Origin: Anaerorhabdus sp036637135
GTDB lineage: Bacteria; Bacillota_I; Bacilli_A; Erysipelotrichales; Erysipelotrichaceae
Assembly: GCF_036637135.1 (NCBI RefSeq)
Contig: NZ_JAVWNC010000037.1
Location: 1 to 22,246 of the forward strand
Direction of reading: 5' to 3'
Length of the DNA stretch: 22,246 nt
Part shown: positions 1 to 6,852 of the stretch, piece by piece
How positions within the stretch are numbered: position 1 is the stretch's first letter
Layout of the letters: every line of letters begins with the position of its first letter
Program-made: the position numbers and the translations under genes
The notes under the pieces: generated by a model
What the model was told of the DNA's origin: nothing
What the model saw: only the letters and a program-made list of their open reading frames with translations
The model's database searches: none

Positions 1-2
1 GA

Positions 3-74
3 GTGATTGGAATATCAATCTTTATGCATGGATATTTCACCATTTTAAAAAATTTGAGGTATAGGGGAACATGA
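3..74 (+). CDS. C-terminal fragment of an upstream gene, probably a membrane protein
   Basis: Only the last 23 codons are inside the window. The open frame from base 3 ends at TGA 72-74, and its last three bases sit inside the ATGA that starts the next gene, a common translational-coupling arrangement. The tail is hydrophobic (VIGISIFMHGYFTIL) and then basic (KNLRYRGT), as at the cytosolic end of a multi-pass membrane protein. A second frame is also open from base 2 to TAG 62-64 (ending FHHFKKFEV) and cannot be excluded. I prefer the first frame because of the overlap and its membrane-like composition. No function can be assigned. A GtrA-type or other membrane protein is possible. Confidence 0.4.
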   Translation: MIGISIFMHGYFTILKNLRYRGT

Positions 75-1402
75 AAAATATTAAAAAACTGGTGATAATT
101 TTTTTAGTGGTATTTGCGTTTTTACAGTTTAATCCTTTAAAAATCTATAACAATCCAAAAACACAAGAACAAACTTATGCAAGTAGCCCACAAACATTTA
201 GTGCTGATTCTGAATCGTATGTTTTGGGAAGTCTAGTTGAAGCTAGACAATTTCAATTTACTGCTGGGTTAGGTCGGCTAGCTCGTCTTCATTATCCAGA
301 AGCGGAAGACTGGTTTTATAATGTTCAGATGACATTTAAAGTATTCAAAGAAGACTTAAAATATGAAGGAGAATATGAACGATACTATTCTCAGTTGGGT
401 GGACAAGGATTGCTGTTTAGATTAATGGATGTTACTTTAGGAGATACGAATGGGGTTGTGAAACTTCAAATTATGCAGATATTTAATCTTTTAATGTTAA
501 GTTTAGTGATAACGTTAATTTCTTATTATTTACTAAAACGATTCAATTTGTGGGTTATGATTTTCTTTCTTATTGGAACCCTTGTTAATCAGTGGATACC
601 ATTATCAAGTGTTAATTTGTATTGGGTAACGTGGACAATGTTTTTACCTATGGCAATATCAGCAACATATTGCTTGAAAGAGAACTCAACAACTAAGAGG
701 AAAATAATTTATATGATACTTCTTTGTTTATCTATTCTTTATCGTTGTTCATGTGGTTTTGAGTTTATTAGTACAATTTTGGTTGCGATGATGGTTCCTT
801 TTATCGAATATGAAGTTACTCACTTTAAGAGTTTAAGAAAAACTTTTTTTAATCTTTTAATGCCAACGATAAGTGGCATTATGGGCTTTTTTTCGTGTGT
901 AGTACTACAAATAACTAGATATATGATGGAAGGTTGGGATTTCCCAAGCGCTTTGAAATTTTTCTATACTATTATTGTGAAAAGAACACATGGTGATTTA
1001 AATAAACTAGGTGTTCATAATGAACAATTAGATATGAATTTGAGAGAACCACTAGGTGAAGTAATTCTTAAATACTTCAATGCTTCTGCATTCAATATTC
1101 CGGTAGGTACTGGGTTTATTGAAATAAAATATTGGGCGATAATTTTAATTATTGTAATTTTTGTTATTATAAGCATCATTCTCTTTAAAAAGAAAAAAGA
1201 TAGAAAAATATTAGCTTTGCAAGCAATGACTTTTGTGAGTTTTTTGGCTCCTATGTCTTGGTATATAATCGCAAAAGGCCATGCTTCTGCACACTTACAT
1301 TTAGATCCGCTTTTATGGCATTTGCCATTCATAGGTATTGGATTAGGATTAACTGGTTATTCAATTTCGCTTATGTTTCAACTTTTAAAGAAAAATATGT
1401 GA
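71..1402 (+). CDS. Polytopic membrane protein, possibly a GT-C-type glycosyltransferase
   Basis: This 443-residue protein has a first hydrophobic helix at about residues 7-20, a long probably extracytoplasmic loop to about residue 130, and then some eight further hydrophobic segments. The loop carries acidic and aromatic residues (ADSESYV, and YYSQLGGQG near residue 105). One helix, one large acidic loop and many helices is the layout of polyprenyl-phosphate-sugar-dependent GT-C enzymes and of GtrC-like glycan-modifying proteins. That family call rests on layout, not on a diagnostic motif. Near the end there is a histidine-rich stretch, KGHASAHLHLDP. The ATG overlaps the preceding stop as ATGA, with GAGG at 57-60 and GGGG at 64-67 upstream. 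A terminator follows, so the gene ends its transcription unit. The GtrB-like gene downstream could supply its lipid-linked sugar donor, which is inference. A polymerase-like role is also possible. Confidence 0.55.
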   Translation: MKNIKKLVIIFLVVFAFLQFNPLKIYNNPKTQEQTYASSPQTFSADSESYVLGSLVEARQFQFTAGLGRLARLHYPEAEDWFYNVQMTFKVFKEDLKYEGEYERYYSQLGGQGLLFRLMDVTLGDTNGVVKLQIMQIFNLLMLSLVITLISYYLLKRFNLWVMIFFLIGTLVNQWIPLSSVNLYWVTWTMFLPMAISATYCLKENSTTKRKIIYMILLCLSILYRCSCGFEFISTILVAMMVPFIEYEVTHFKSLRKTFFNLLMPTISGIMGFFSCVVLQITRYMMEGWDFPSALKFFYTIIVKRTHGDLNKLGVHNEQLDMNLREPLGEVILKYFNASAFNIPVGTGFIEIKYWAIILIIVIFVIISIILFKKKKDRKILALQAMTFVSFLAPMSWYIIAKGHASAHLHLDPLLWHLPFIGIGLGLTGYSISLMFQLLKKNM

Positions 1403-1411
1403 AAATATGTG
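1392..1411 (+). repeat. Tandem 10-bp duplication across the stop codon
   Basis: AAAATATGTG occurs twice in a row, at 1392-1401 and 1402-1411. The first copy, with the first base of the second, contains the TGA stop of the upstream membrane-protein gene. The second copy lies between the stop and the terminator hairpin. It looks like a small slippage duplication. Confidence 0.8.
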
Positions 1412-1416
1412 AAAAG

Positions 1417-1451
1417 ATAATTCTTTAGATTTACTTAAGAATTGTTTTTTT
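1417..1451 (+). terminator. Intrinsic terminator, AT-rich hairpin with T7 tract
   Basis: AATTCTT at 1419-1425 pairs perfectly with AAGAATT at 1437-1443, and a T-G and an A-T pair can extend the stem outward. The loop is 11 bases and a run of seven T follows at 1445-1451. The stem is AT-rich and so may be leaky, but its position just after the stop of the first long gene and before a promoter-like sequence supports the call. Confidence 0.6.
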
Positions 1452-1463
1452 ATATCCGTTTAA

Positions 1464-1492
1464 TGTACTTTTGTTTTCATATATCGTATAAT
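1464..1492 (+). promoter_or_regulatory. Predicted promoter of the GtrB-unknown-LCP unit
   Basis: A perfect -10 hexamer TATAAT lies at 1487-1492. The best -35 at 17-bp spacing is TGTACT (1464-1469), which is a poor match. The -10 starts 29 bases before the ATG at 1516, implying a leader of about 17-20 bases with GGAGG at 1504-1508. The surrounding sequence (ATATCGTATAATTAT) resembles the -10 regions upstream of 5951 and 10013, which raises confidence. Confidence 0.6.
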
Positions 1493-1515
1493 TATAACGC
1501 TATGGAGGTCAGTTT

Positions 1516-2445
1516 ATGAAATTACTGTCTATCGTTGTGCCATGCTATAACGAAATGGAAACTGTTTCTATATTCTATCGTGAGACAACTAAAGTTCTCG
1601 ATAAGATGGATATGAAGTATGAGATAATTTTTGTAAATGATGGTTCAAAAGATAATACTCTTTTCGAACTCCAAAAATTATATGAAGAACATAAAGATGT
1701 TGTTCGTGTTATTGATTTCAGTAGGAATTTTGGAAAAGAAGCTGGATTATTGGCTGGATTAGAATACGCTAAAGGGGATTATATTACTGTTATGGATGTT
1801 GATTTACAAGATCCACCAGAATTCTTACCTGTAATGTTTAAAACAATGGCAGAGAAGAATGTGGATATTGTAGGTACAAGAAGAGTATCAAGAAAAGGTG
1901 AACCTCCTATTCGCTCTTTCTTTGCAAGACAGTTCTATAAACTTATTAATAAATTCTCTGATGTGGAAATTGTTGATGGTGCTAGAGACTTTAGGTTGAT
2001 GACACGTCAAGTTGTTGATTCTATTTTAGAACTAAAAGAATATCATCGCTTTTCAAAAGGTATATTTGTTTGGGTAGGTTATAAAACAGAATATCTTGAG
2101 TATGAAAATGTAGAAAGGGTTGCTGGTGAAACTAGCTGGTCTTTCTGGAAATTATTGGGATATGCATTTGAAGGTATTATTGCGTTTACTGTTGCACCTT
2201 TAAGAATCGCGACCTTTATGGGTGTATTAATTTCCATTGTTGCTTTCTTCACAATGATATTTGTAATTGTAAGAGCTTTATTATTTGGCGATCCAGTAAG
2301 TGGATGGCCAAGTATGGTAACTATCATGTTGTTCTTGGGAGGAATTCAACTTCTTGCCTTAGGAATTATTGGTGAGTACCTATCAAAAACATATATGGAA
2401 GTTAAGAAACGTCCAAACTATGTTGTTAGAAAGATATATGAATAA
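1516..2445 (+). CDS. GtrB-like polyprenyl-phosphate glycosyltransferase (GT2, DPM1-like)
   Basis: A 309-residue GT2 enzyme of the GtrB/YkcC type, expected to transfer a hexose from a nucleotide sugar to undecaprenyl phosphate on the cytoplasmic face of the membrane. The N-terminal GT-A domain has VVPCYNE (residues 7-13), NDGS near residue 42 and the family signature DVDLQDPPE with acidic residues D94, D96 and D99. Two hydrophobic segments at about 228-255 and 262-290 form the usual C-terminal membrane hairpin, and the length is typical. GGAGG (1504-1508) fixes the start. It is the first gene of a unit with its own promoter, 12 bases before the next gene. Such enzymes usually work with a GtrA flippase and a membrane acceptor transferase. 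No GtrA is recognisable in the window, unless the fragment at the left edge is one. The sugar cannot be read from the sequence. Confidence 0.9.
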   Translation: MKLLSIVVPCYNEMETVSIFYRETTKVLDKMDMKYEIIFVNDGSKDNTLFELQKLYEEHKDVVRVIDFSRNFGKEAGLLAGLEYAKGDYITVMDVDLQDPPEFLPVMFKTMAEKNVDIVGTRRVSRKGEPPIRSFFARQFYKLINKFSDVEIVDGARDFRLMTRQVVDSILELKEYHRFSKGIFVWVGYKTEYLEYENVERVAGETSWSFWKLLGYAFEGIIAFTVAPLRIATFMGVLISIVAFFTMIFVIVRALLFGDPVSGWPSMVTIMLFLGGIQLLALGIIGEYLSKTYMEVKKRPNYVVRKIYE

Positions 2446-2457
2446 CGGGAGGATTTT

Positions 2458-3132
2458 ATGTCAAAATCAAAAACAAAGAATAACAAAATCAATGGATATT
2501 TGTTGTTGGGAATAATTGGTATATCAGTATTGATTACATTATTATTCGGATTTAATATTGTGTCTGTTTCACTAAAGAAGGGTTCAGGTTCTGGTGAGAC
2601 AGTAGAGTTGGATTCAGGAGCATCAATGAAGAATGATTATTACACAATTGGTAATAATCCTACAGAACTTAATAAAACTAGCTTTAAAGAGCTAACATCA
2701 GCACTAAAGGAAAATGATCCTTTAAAAATTACTGATGCTGTTGTAAGGTCATTTATCTCAGAATATTTTACATGGACAAATAAAGATGGTAACTATGAAG
2801 TTGGTGGACTTCAATATATTTATGGTCCAAAATTTACACAGTTTAGTGAAGAATCTCGTTGGGGATTTTATTCGGATTTAGATTTATATATCTCTCAATT
2901 TGGGCGTGAAAACTTATTAGAAGTTGAATCTATCGAAACAACAGAAGTAGTTCCTGCTGGTCAATTCGCTGTAGGTGATAATAAAATGGATGCTTATTAT
3001 GTGGAGGCAACTTGGACATATAAGAAATCAAATAAGATTAATGTTGATGAATTTCAAAAAACTGGATATTTCACAGTCGCTGTTAATGATGGACGTTATG
3101 AAATTGTTCAGATATTTGACAGTTACGAATAG
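2458..3132 (+). CDS. Single-pass membrane-anchored extracytoplasmic protein of unknown function
   Basis: I do not recognise this 224-residue protein. It has a short basic cytoplasmic start, one transmembrane helix at about residues 13-36, a flexible Gly/Ser linker (KKGSGSGET) and an acidic, aromatic-rich domain of about 180 residues with no cysteine. The outside domain contains TELNKTSFKELTSALKEND and a region rich in W, Y and F (GLQYIYGPKFTQFSEES), and ends with alternating strand-like segments (YYVEATWTYKK, GYFTVAVNDGRYEIVQIF). That suggests a small alpha+beta fold resembling NTF2-like or lipoprotein-like domains, but this is inference. It starts at ATG after GGGAGG and lies 14 bases before the LCP gene. 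The context suggests an accessory factor for the LCP protein or for GtrB-linked glycan modification at the outer face of the membrane. Confidence 0.8.
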   Translation: MSKSKTKNNKINGYLLLGIIGISVLITLLFGFNIVSVSLKKGSGSGETVELDSGASMKNDYYTIGNNPTELNKTSFKELTSALKENDPLKITDAVVRSFISEYFTWTNKDGNYEVGGLQYIYGPKFTQFSEESRWGFYSDLDLYISQFGRENLLEVESIETTEVVPAGQFAVGDNKMDAYYVEATWTYKKSNKINVDEFQKTGYFTVAVNDGRYEIVQIFDSYE

Positions 3133-3146
3133 GAGGACAAATTAAT

Positions 3147-5861
3147 ATGACTAAAAGAAAAGAACAAACTCGTAAAGCTAAGCGTATTAAAAGAGACCTC
3201 ACTGTTGTAAATATAATATTTACGGTTCTTGCATTAGCTATAAACTTAATGATGTGGTGGTCTATATTTAGTTTAACTAGATATAGTTCATTTAGTAAAT
3301 TAATATTTATTGTGATTAATGTGGTTGTTTTATTATTAATGCTTGTAATGAACTATATGTTGTTTATGTTAATAAAAACAAGAAAAGTATCATTTATGAA
3401 TACTGTTTCAGCTATGTTAGTTGTATTCATGCTTGTTGGAACATTCGCAACATATGCTACAACAAAAATTAATGTAAATGTAAACAAGATAACCGATTCA
3501 GGATCAAAAAATGAAAAAGTTGAAACAAGTTTAGTTGTTTATAGTGAATCAGGTACAAGTTCAATCGCTAGTATTACAGATCTTGATGGAAAAACTGTCG
3601 GGTATATTGAAGGTGCTAATGATGGAACTATGGCGCTAGACGAGCTAACTGCAAAAAACATTAACGCAACTACTGTTGCGTATACAGACTATATTACATT
3701 AGCTCAAGCTTTATTTATTGGTGAAGTTGATTGTGCTGCTTTACCAAGTAATTACGTTGGTTTATTAGAAGTAAATGAAGGATTCAGTGAATATTTAGAT
3801 AAAACAACTGCAATCTCAACATTTGACAAAGTGGTTAAAGTTGAAACAGAGTCAGGCTCTGCGATAGATGTTACAAAGGAACCATTTACTGTTTTAATTC
3901 TTGGGGTAGATGAAGGCAGATCAGATGCTATTATGGTTGCTTCATTTAATCCAATTAGTTTAAATGTTACATTAAGTTCCATTGCTCGTGATAGTTATGT
4001 ACCTATTGCGTGCTATAGTGGAAAAAATTCAGATAAACTAGGACATGCTCGTGCAAGAAATAGACAATGTTCTATTGATACTATTGAAGATTTATTGGAT
4101 ATCGACATCGATTATTACTTTGAAAGTAATTTTAAAGGTGTAATTGATATGGTTGATGCATTGGGTGGAATTGTTGTTAACAATCCTATCGAATTTGTTG
4201 GTCAAAATGCATCATCAGAGCGTGGACACTTTACTGTTTGGGTTCCAGCTGGTGAGAGTGTTCCATTAAATGGTGAACAAGCATTGGCATTTGCTCGTGA
4301 AAGACATAAATATGCTTCAGGTGACTTCCAACGACAAGCTAACCAACAACAAGTTATTGAAGCAATACTAAGACAAGTAATGCGATTAAGAGATGTTAAT
4401 AAAGGGTTAGCAATGTTAGATGCTGCTGGAGAAAACGTTTCTACAAATATGTCAGTTGATCAGTTAATTTCATTGTTTAATTATTCAATGAAAAAAGCTG
4501 GACGATATTATGATAAAACAACATTAGAAAATGTATTTAATATTATTGGGTCACGTGTAACTGGTTATAGTACAAGTATTTGGAACGATGCGAATCAAAT
4601 GACGCTATCAATCGTCCGATTATTTGAAGGTGCTATTGAAGATACACATAATGCAATTATTAGAAATACAGATATGAATAGTCCTATTACAGCACCTAAA
4701 TTTATGAAATGGAATGCTAACTGGGAATTTACAGCACCAGTTATTGCGAATGAAACATATTCAGAAGAAAGAATTGTTTCTGAAGTTCCGGATACTTTAC
4801 CGAAATTTACTACGTTAGGTAAACTTCAAGGTTGGGCTAATTCATTTGGAATCGCCCTTAATATCCAAGAAATTGGAGAAGGTATGGAAGGTTATGATGC
4901 AAATCTTGCAGATGGTACTATTATTTGGCAAGATGTTCCAGCGGGAACTGCAGCATCGTCGATTACAACTATTAATGTAAAAGTTATTAGAAAAGCTGCT
5001 AAAACAGCTGCGTGTCCAGCAGATGCACCGGGTACTTATCCTAACTGTGTATGTACTGACACAACTAAAACATTTAATAAGGACAAAGGTGTATGTGAAG
5101 TTCCGACAGGAAAAGAACACACATTGACAGTTCGTTATGTAGTAGCCGATGGAGGAGTAGCAGCGCCAGCAACAGTAACTCAAAAGGTTGTGGAAGGTGC
5201 TTCGTACTCAGTTCAATCTCCAGCGCTTACTGGATACACTGCTGATGTAACGACTGTTACTGGTACAATGCCAGCGAAGGATGTTGATGTAACAGTAACA
5301 TATAAAAAACCGACGACACCAACGGCAACCCCAGATACCACAACTGAAAAGGGTTGTATAGCGGCAGCTATGAAATGGTATAATGGTAAATGTTATAAGG
5401 ATATAAAAACAGCTTGTGAGGCTAACGGAAAAGTAGTAGATGAAGCTGGAACAGGATGTAAAGATAAACCGCCAGTAACACCAACATGCGGAGCGAATGC
5501 TACCTATGATCAAAATGCAAAGGCTTGTGTATGTAATTCTGGATTCGAAGGAGATCCAGTAGCTGGATGCGTTGCTAAACCAGTAACACCAACATGTGGG
5601 GCAAATGCTACTTATGATCAAAATGCAAAGGCTTGTGTATGTAATCCGGGATTCGAAGGAGATCCAGTAGCTGGATGCATTGCTAAACCAGTAACACCAA
5701 CATGTGGGGCAAATGCTACTTATGATCAAAATGCAAAGGCTTGTGTATGTAATCCGGGATTCGAAGGAGATCCAGCAATTGGATGTTCGGCGATTATTTC
5801 TTCAAACACACTCAATAATAGTTTAATAAGAATTTCTAGAAATTTATTATTGATACGATAA
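3147..5861 (+). CDS. Large modular LytR-CpsA-Psr (LCP) glycan phosphotransferase with Cys-rich C-terminal repeats
   Basis: LCP enzymes move a lipid-linked polysaccharide or teichoic acid onto peptidoglycan outside the cell. This 904-residue protein is well above the usual 300-500. In order it has three membrane helices (about 20-45, 50-76, 83-106) and a solute-binding-like segment (about 140-215, DLDGKTVGYIEG). The LCP domain (about 246-410) has GVDEGRSD with D255, R258 and D260, IARDSY with R281 and D282, and FARERH with R384 and GDFQRQ with D393 and R396. A PASTA-like domain lies near 552-612, a MucBP-like domain at 658-722, and five four-cysteine modules at 623-650, 737-771 and three 36-residue repeats from 776 to 883. 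No LPxTG motif or C-terminal anchor is visible. The 21-residue tail is Asn/Ser/Ile/Leu/Arg-rich and looks unrelated to the repeats. AGGAGG precedes the ATG and a terminator follows. The LCP assignment is firm. The outer modules may bind cell wall or host material, which is inference. Confidence 0.93.
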   Translation: MTKRKEQTRKAKRIKRDLTVVNIIFTVLALAINLMMWWSIFSLTRYSSFSKLIFIVINVVVLLLMLVMNYMLFMLIKTRKVSFMNTVSAMLVVFMLVGTFATYATTKINVNVNKITDSGSKNEKVETSLVVYSESGTSSIASITDLDGKTVGYIEGANDGTMALDELTAKNINATTVAYTDYITLAQALFIGEVDCAALPSNYVGLLEVNEGFSEYLDKTTAISTFDKVVKVETESGSAIDVTKEPFTVLILGVDEGRSDAIMVASFNPISLNVTLSSIARDSYVPIACYSGKNSDKLGHARARNRQCSIDTIEDLLDIDIDYYFESNFKGVIDMVDALGGIVVNNPIEFVGQNASSERGHFTVWVPAGESVPLNGEQALAFARERHKYASGDFQRQANQQQVIEAILRQVMRLRDVNKGLAMLDAAGENVSTNMSVDQLISLFNYSMKKAGRYYDKTTLENVFNIIGSRVTGYSTSIWNDANQMTLSIVRLFEGAIEDTHNAIIRNTDMNSPITAPKFMKWNANWEFTAPVIANETYSEERIVSEVPDTLPKFTTLGKLQGWANSFGIALNIQEIGEGMEGYDANLADGTIIWQDVPAGTAASSITTINVKVIRKAAKTAACPADAPGTYPNCVCTDTTKTFNKDKGVCEVPTGKEHTLTVRYVVADGGVAAPATVTQKVVEGASYSVQSPALTGYTADVTTVTGTMPAKDVDVTVTYKKPTTPTATPDTTTEKGCIAAAMKWYNGKCYKDIKTACEANGKVVDEAGTGCKDKPPVTPTCGANATYDQNAKACVCNSGFEGDPVAGCVAKPVTPTCGANATYDQNAKACVCNPGFEGDPVAGCIAKPVTPTCGANATYDQNAKACVCNPGFEGDPAIGCSAIISSNTLNNSLIRISRNLLLIR
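5472..5795 (+). repeat. Three in-frame 108-bp repeats in the LCP gene
   Basis: Three consecutive 108-bp units start at 5472, 5580 and 5688 and encode 36-residue repeats (LCP residues 776-811, 812-847 and 848-883). Each carries four cysteines spaced C-x12-C-x-C-x11-C with a GFEGDP motif, an EGF-like arrangement. Units 2 and 3 share a perfectly identical run of 96 bases (5572-5667 and 5680-5775). Unit 1 differs by a handful of mostly silent changes. Unit 3 diverges after GATCCAG, just before its last cysteine. The near identity points to recent duplication, and copy number may vary between strains. Confidence 0.95.
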
Positions 5862-5868
5862 TTAAGAA

Positions 5869-5904
5869 AAAACTCAAAATCACTTGTGATTCTTGGGTTT
5901 TTTT
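5869..5904 (+). terminator. Intrinsic terminator after the LCP gene
   Basis: A long hairpin begins 8 bases after the LCP stop. AAACTCAAAATCA pairs with TGATTCTTGGGTTT, with one G-T pair and one bulged base, around a loop of four. The 3' arm leads directly into seven T at 5898-5904. It separates the LCP unit from the rmlA unit. Confidence 0.85.
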
Positions 5905-5917
5905 AATAAATGCAATA

Positions 5918-5926
5918 TGGTATAAT
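5918..5926 (+). promoter_or_regulatory. Extended -10 promoter of the rmlA operon
   Basis: TGG-TATAAT at 5918-5926 is a perfect -10 with the TGn extension, which can work without a good -35. The -35 position holds only a T-run from the terminator. The -10 starts 30 bases before the ATG at 5951, and GGAGG (5940-5944) is the ribosome binding site. The context AATATGGTATAATTATC is nearly the same as that upstream of 10013. Confidence 0.75.
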
Positions 5927-5950
5927 TATCAAAGTAAATGGAGGAATTCT

Positions 5951-6841
5951 ATGAAAGGTATTATTCTTGCAGGTGGTAGTGGTACAAGGTTGTATCCACT
6001 TACAAAAGTTACATCAAAACAATTATTACCGATTTATGATAAACCAATGATTTATTATCCATTAAGTACACTAATGCTTGCGGGGATAAAGGATGTTTTA
6101 ATTATCTCTACACCAACAGATCTTCCTAATTTTGAAAGATTATTGGGAGATGGTTCTCAGTTTGGAATTAGTTTATCCTACAAAGTACAAGAAGTTCCTA
6201 ATGGACTAGCACAAGCATTTGTTTTAGGCGAAGAATTCATTGGAAACGATGATGTTTGTATGGTTTTAGGAGATAACATTTTCTATGGTAACCAATTTGG
6301 TAAAATGTTAATGAAAGCTGCAAATAATAAAGGCCGAGCAACTGTATTTGGACAATATGTTCACGATCCAGAAAGATTTGGTGTTGCTGAAATAGATGAG
6401 ACTGGAAAAGTTCTAAGCTTAGAAGAAAAACCAGCACAACCAAAGAGTAACTATGCTGTTGTGGGATTATATTTCTATGATAACCGTGTTGTACAATATG
6501 CAAAAGACTTAGCACCTTCAGCCCGTGGAGAATATGAAATCACAGATCTTAATAAAATATACCTTGAAAAAGGTGAACTTGACTGTGAGGTGTTTGGACG
6601 TGGATTTGCATGGTTAGATACAGGTACCATTGATTCTCTTGCGCAAGCAACAAATTATGTAAAAACGATCGAAGAAATTCAAGGAATCAAAATATCTGTA
6701 CCGGAAGAAATAGCTTACTATAACAAATGGATAACGAAGGAACAATTACTTGAAGCTGCAAGTGCATATGGTAAAAGTGGATACGGTGAATATTTACGAT
6801 TCGTTGCTGCAGGTTCATTGAAAACAACTTATAACAAATAG
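5951..6841 (+). CDS. rfbA: Glucose-1-phosphate thymidylyltransferase (RmlA/RfbA)
   Basis: This enzyme makes dTDP-glucose from glucose-1-phosphate and dTTP in the cytoplasm, the first step toward dTDP-6-deoxysugars. The 296-residue length is normal for RmlA. The nucleotide-binding signature GGSGTRLYPLT is at residues 8-18, followed by SKQLLPIYDKPMIYYP at 22-37. GDN at 107-109 holds the metal-binding Asp (D108), and LEEKP and GFAWLDTGT are also present. The start has a strong GGAGG site and its own extended -10 promoter. It opens a four-gene unit with an SDR enzyme, rmlB and a Glf-like mutase. The absence of rmlC and rmlD from this unit means that dTDP-L-rhamnose is not the obvious product here. 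Confidence 0.97.
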   Translation: MKGIILAGGSGTRLYPLTKVTSKQLLPIYDKPMIYYPLSTLMLAGIKDVLIISTPTDLPNFERLLGDGSQFGISLSYKVQEVPNGLAQAFVLGEEFIGNDDVCMVLGDNIFYGNQFGKMLMKAANNKGRATVFGQYVHDPERFGVAEIDETGKVLSLEEKPAQPKSNYAVVGLYFYDNRVVQYAKDLAPSARGEYEITDLNKIYLEKGELDCEVFGRGFAWLDTGTIDSLAQATNYVKTIEEIQGIKISVPEEIAYYNKWITKEQLLEAASAYGKSGYGEYLRFVAAGSLKTTYNK

Positions 6842-6852
6842 ATTGAGGAAAT

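Noticed and set aside
1015..1332. Antisense open frame of 105 codons
   Set aside because: Fully inside the membrane-protein gene, with no family motif and no promoter or Shine-Dalgarno site. Treated as a shadow.
5208..5729. Long open frame on the - strand (173 codons) over the repeat region
   Set aside because: It is a mirror of the repeat-rich LCP coding sequence. Its product is Cys/Ser/Tyr/Ile-rich low-complexity sequence with no ribosome binding site, and the + frame has clear domains.
5472..5795. Direct repeats considered as CRISPR or other non-coding array
   Set aside because: Units are 108 bp, contiguous without unique spacers, and in frame with a coding sequence.
5776..5861. LPxTG-type sorting signal at the end of the LCP protein
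   Set aside because: No LPxTG motif, no following hydrophobic helix and basic tail of the required pattern. The N-terminal helices already anchor the protein.
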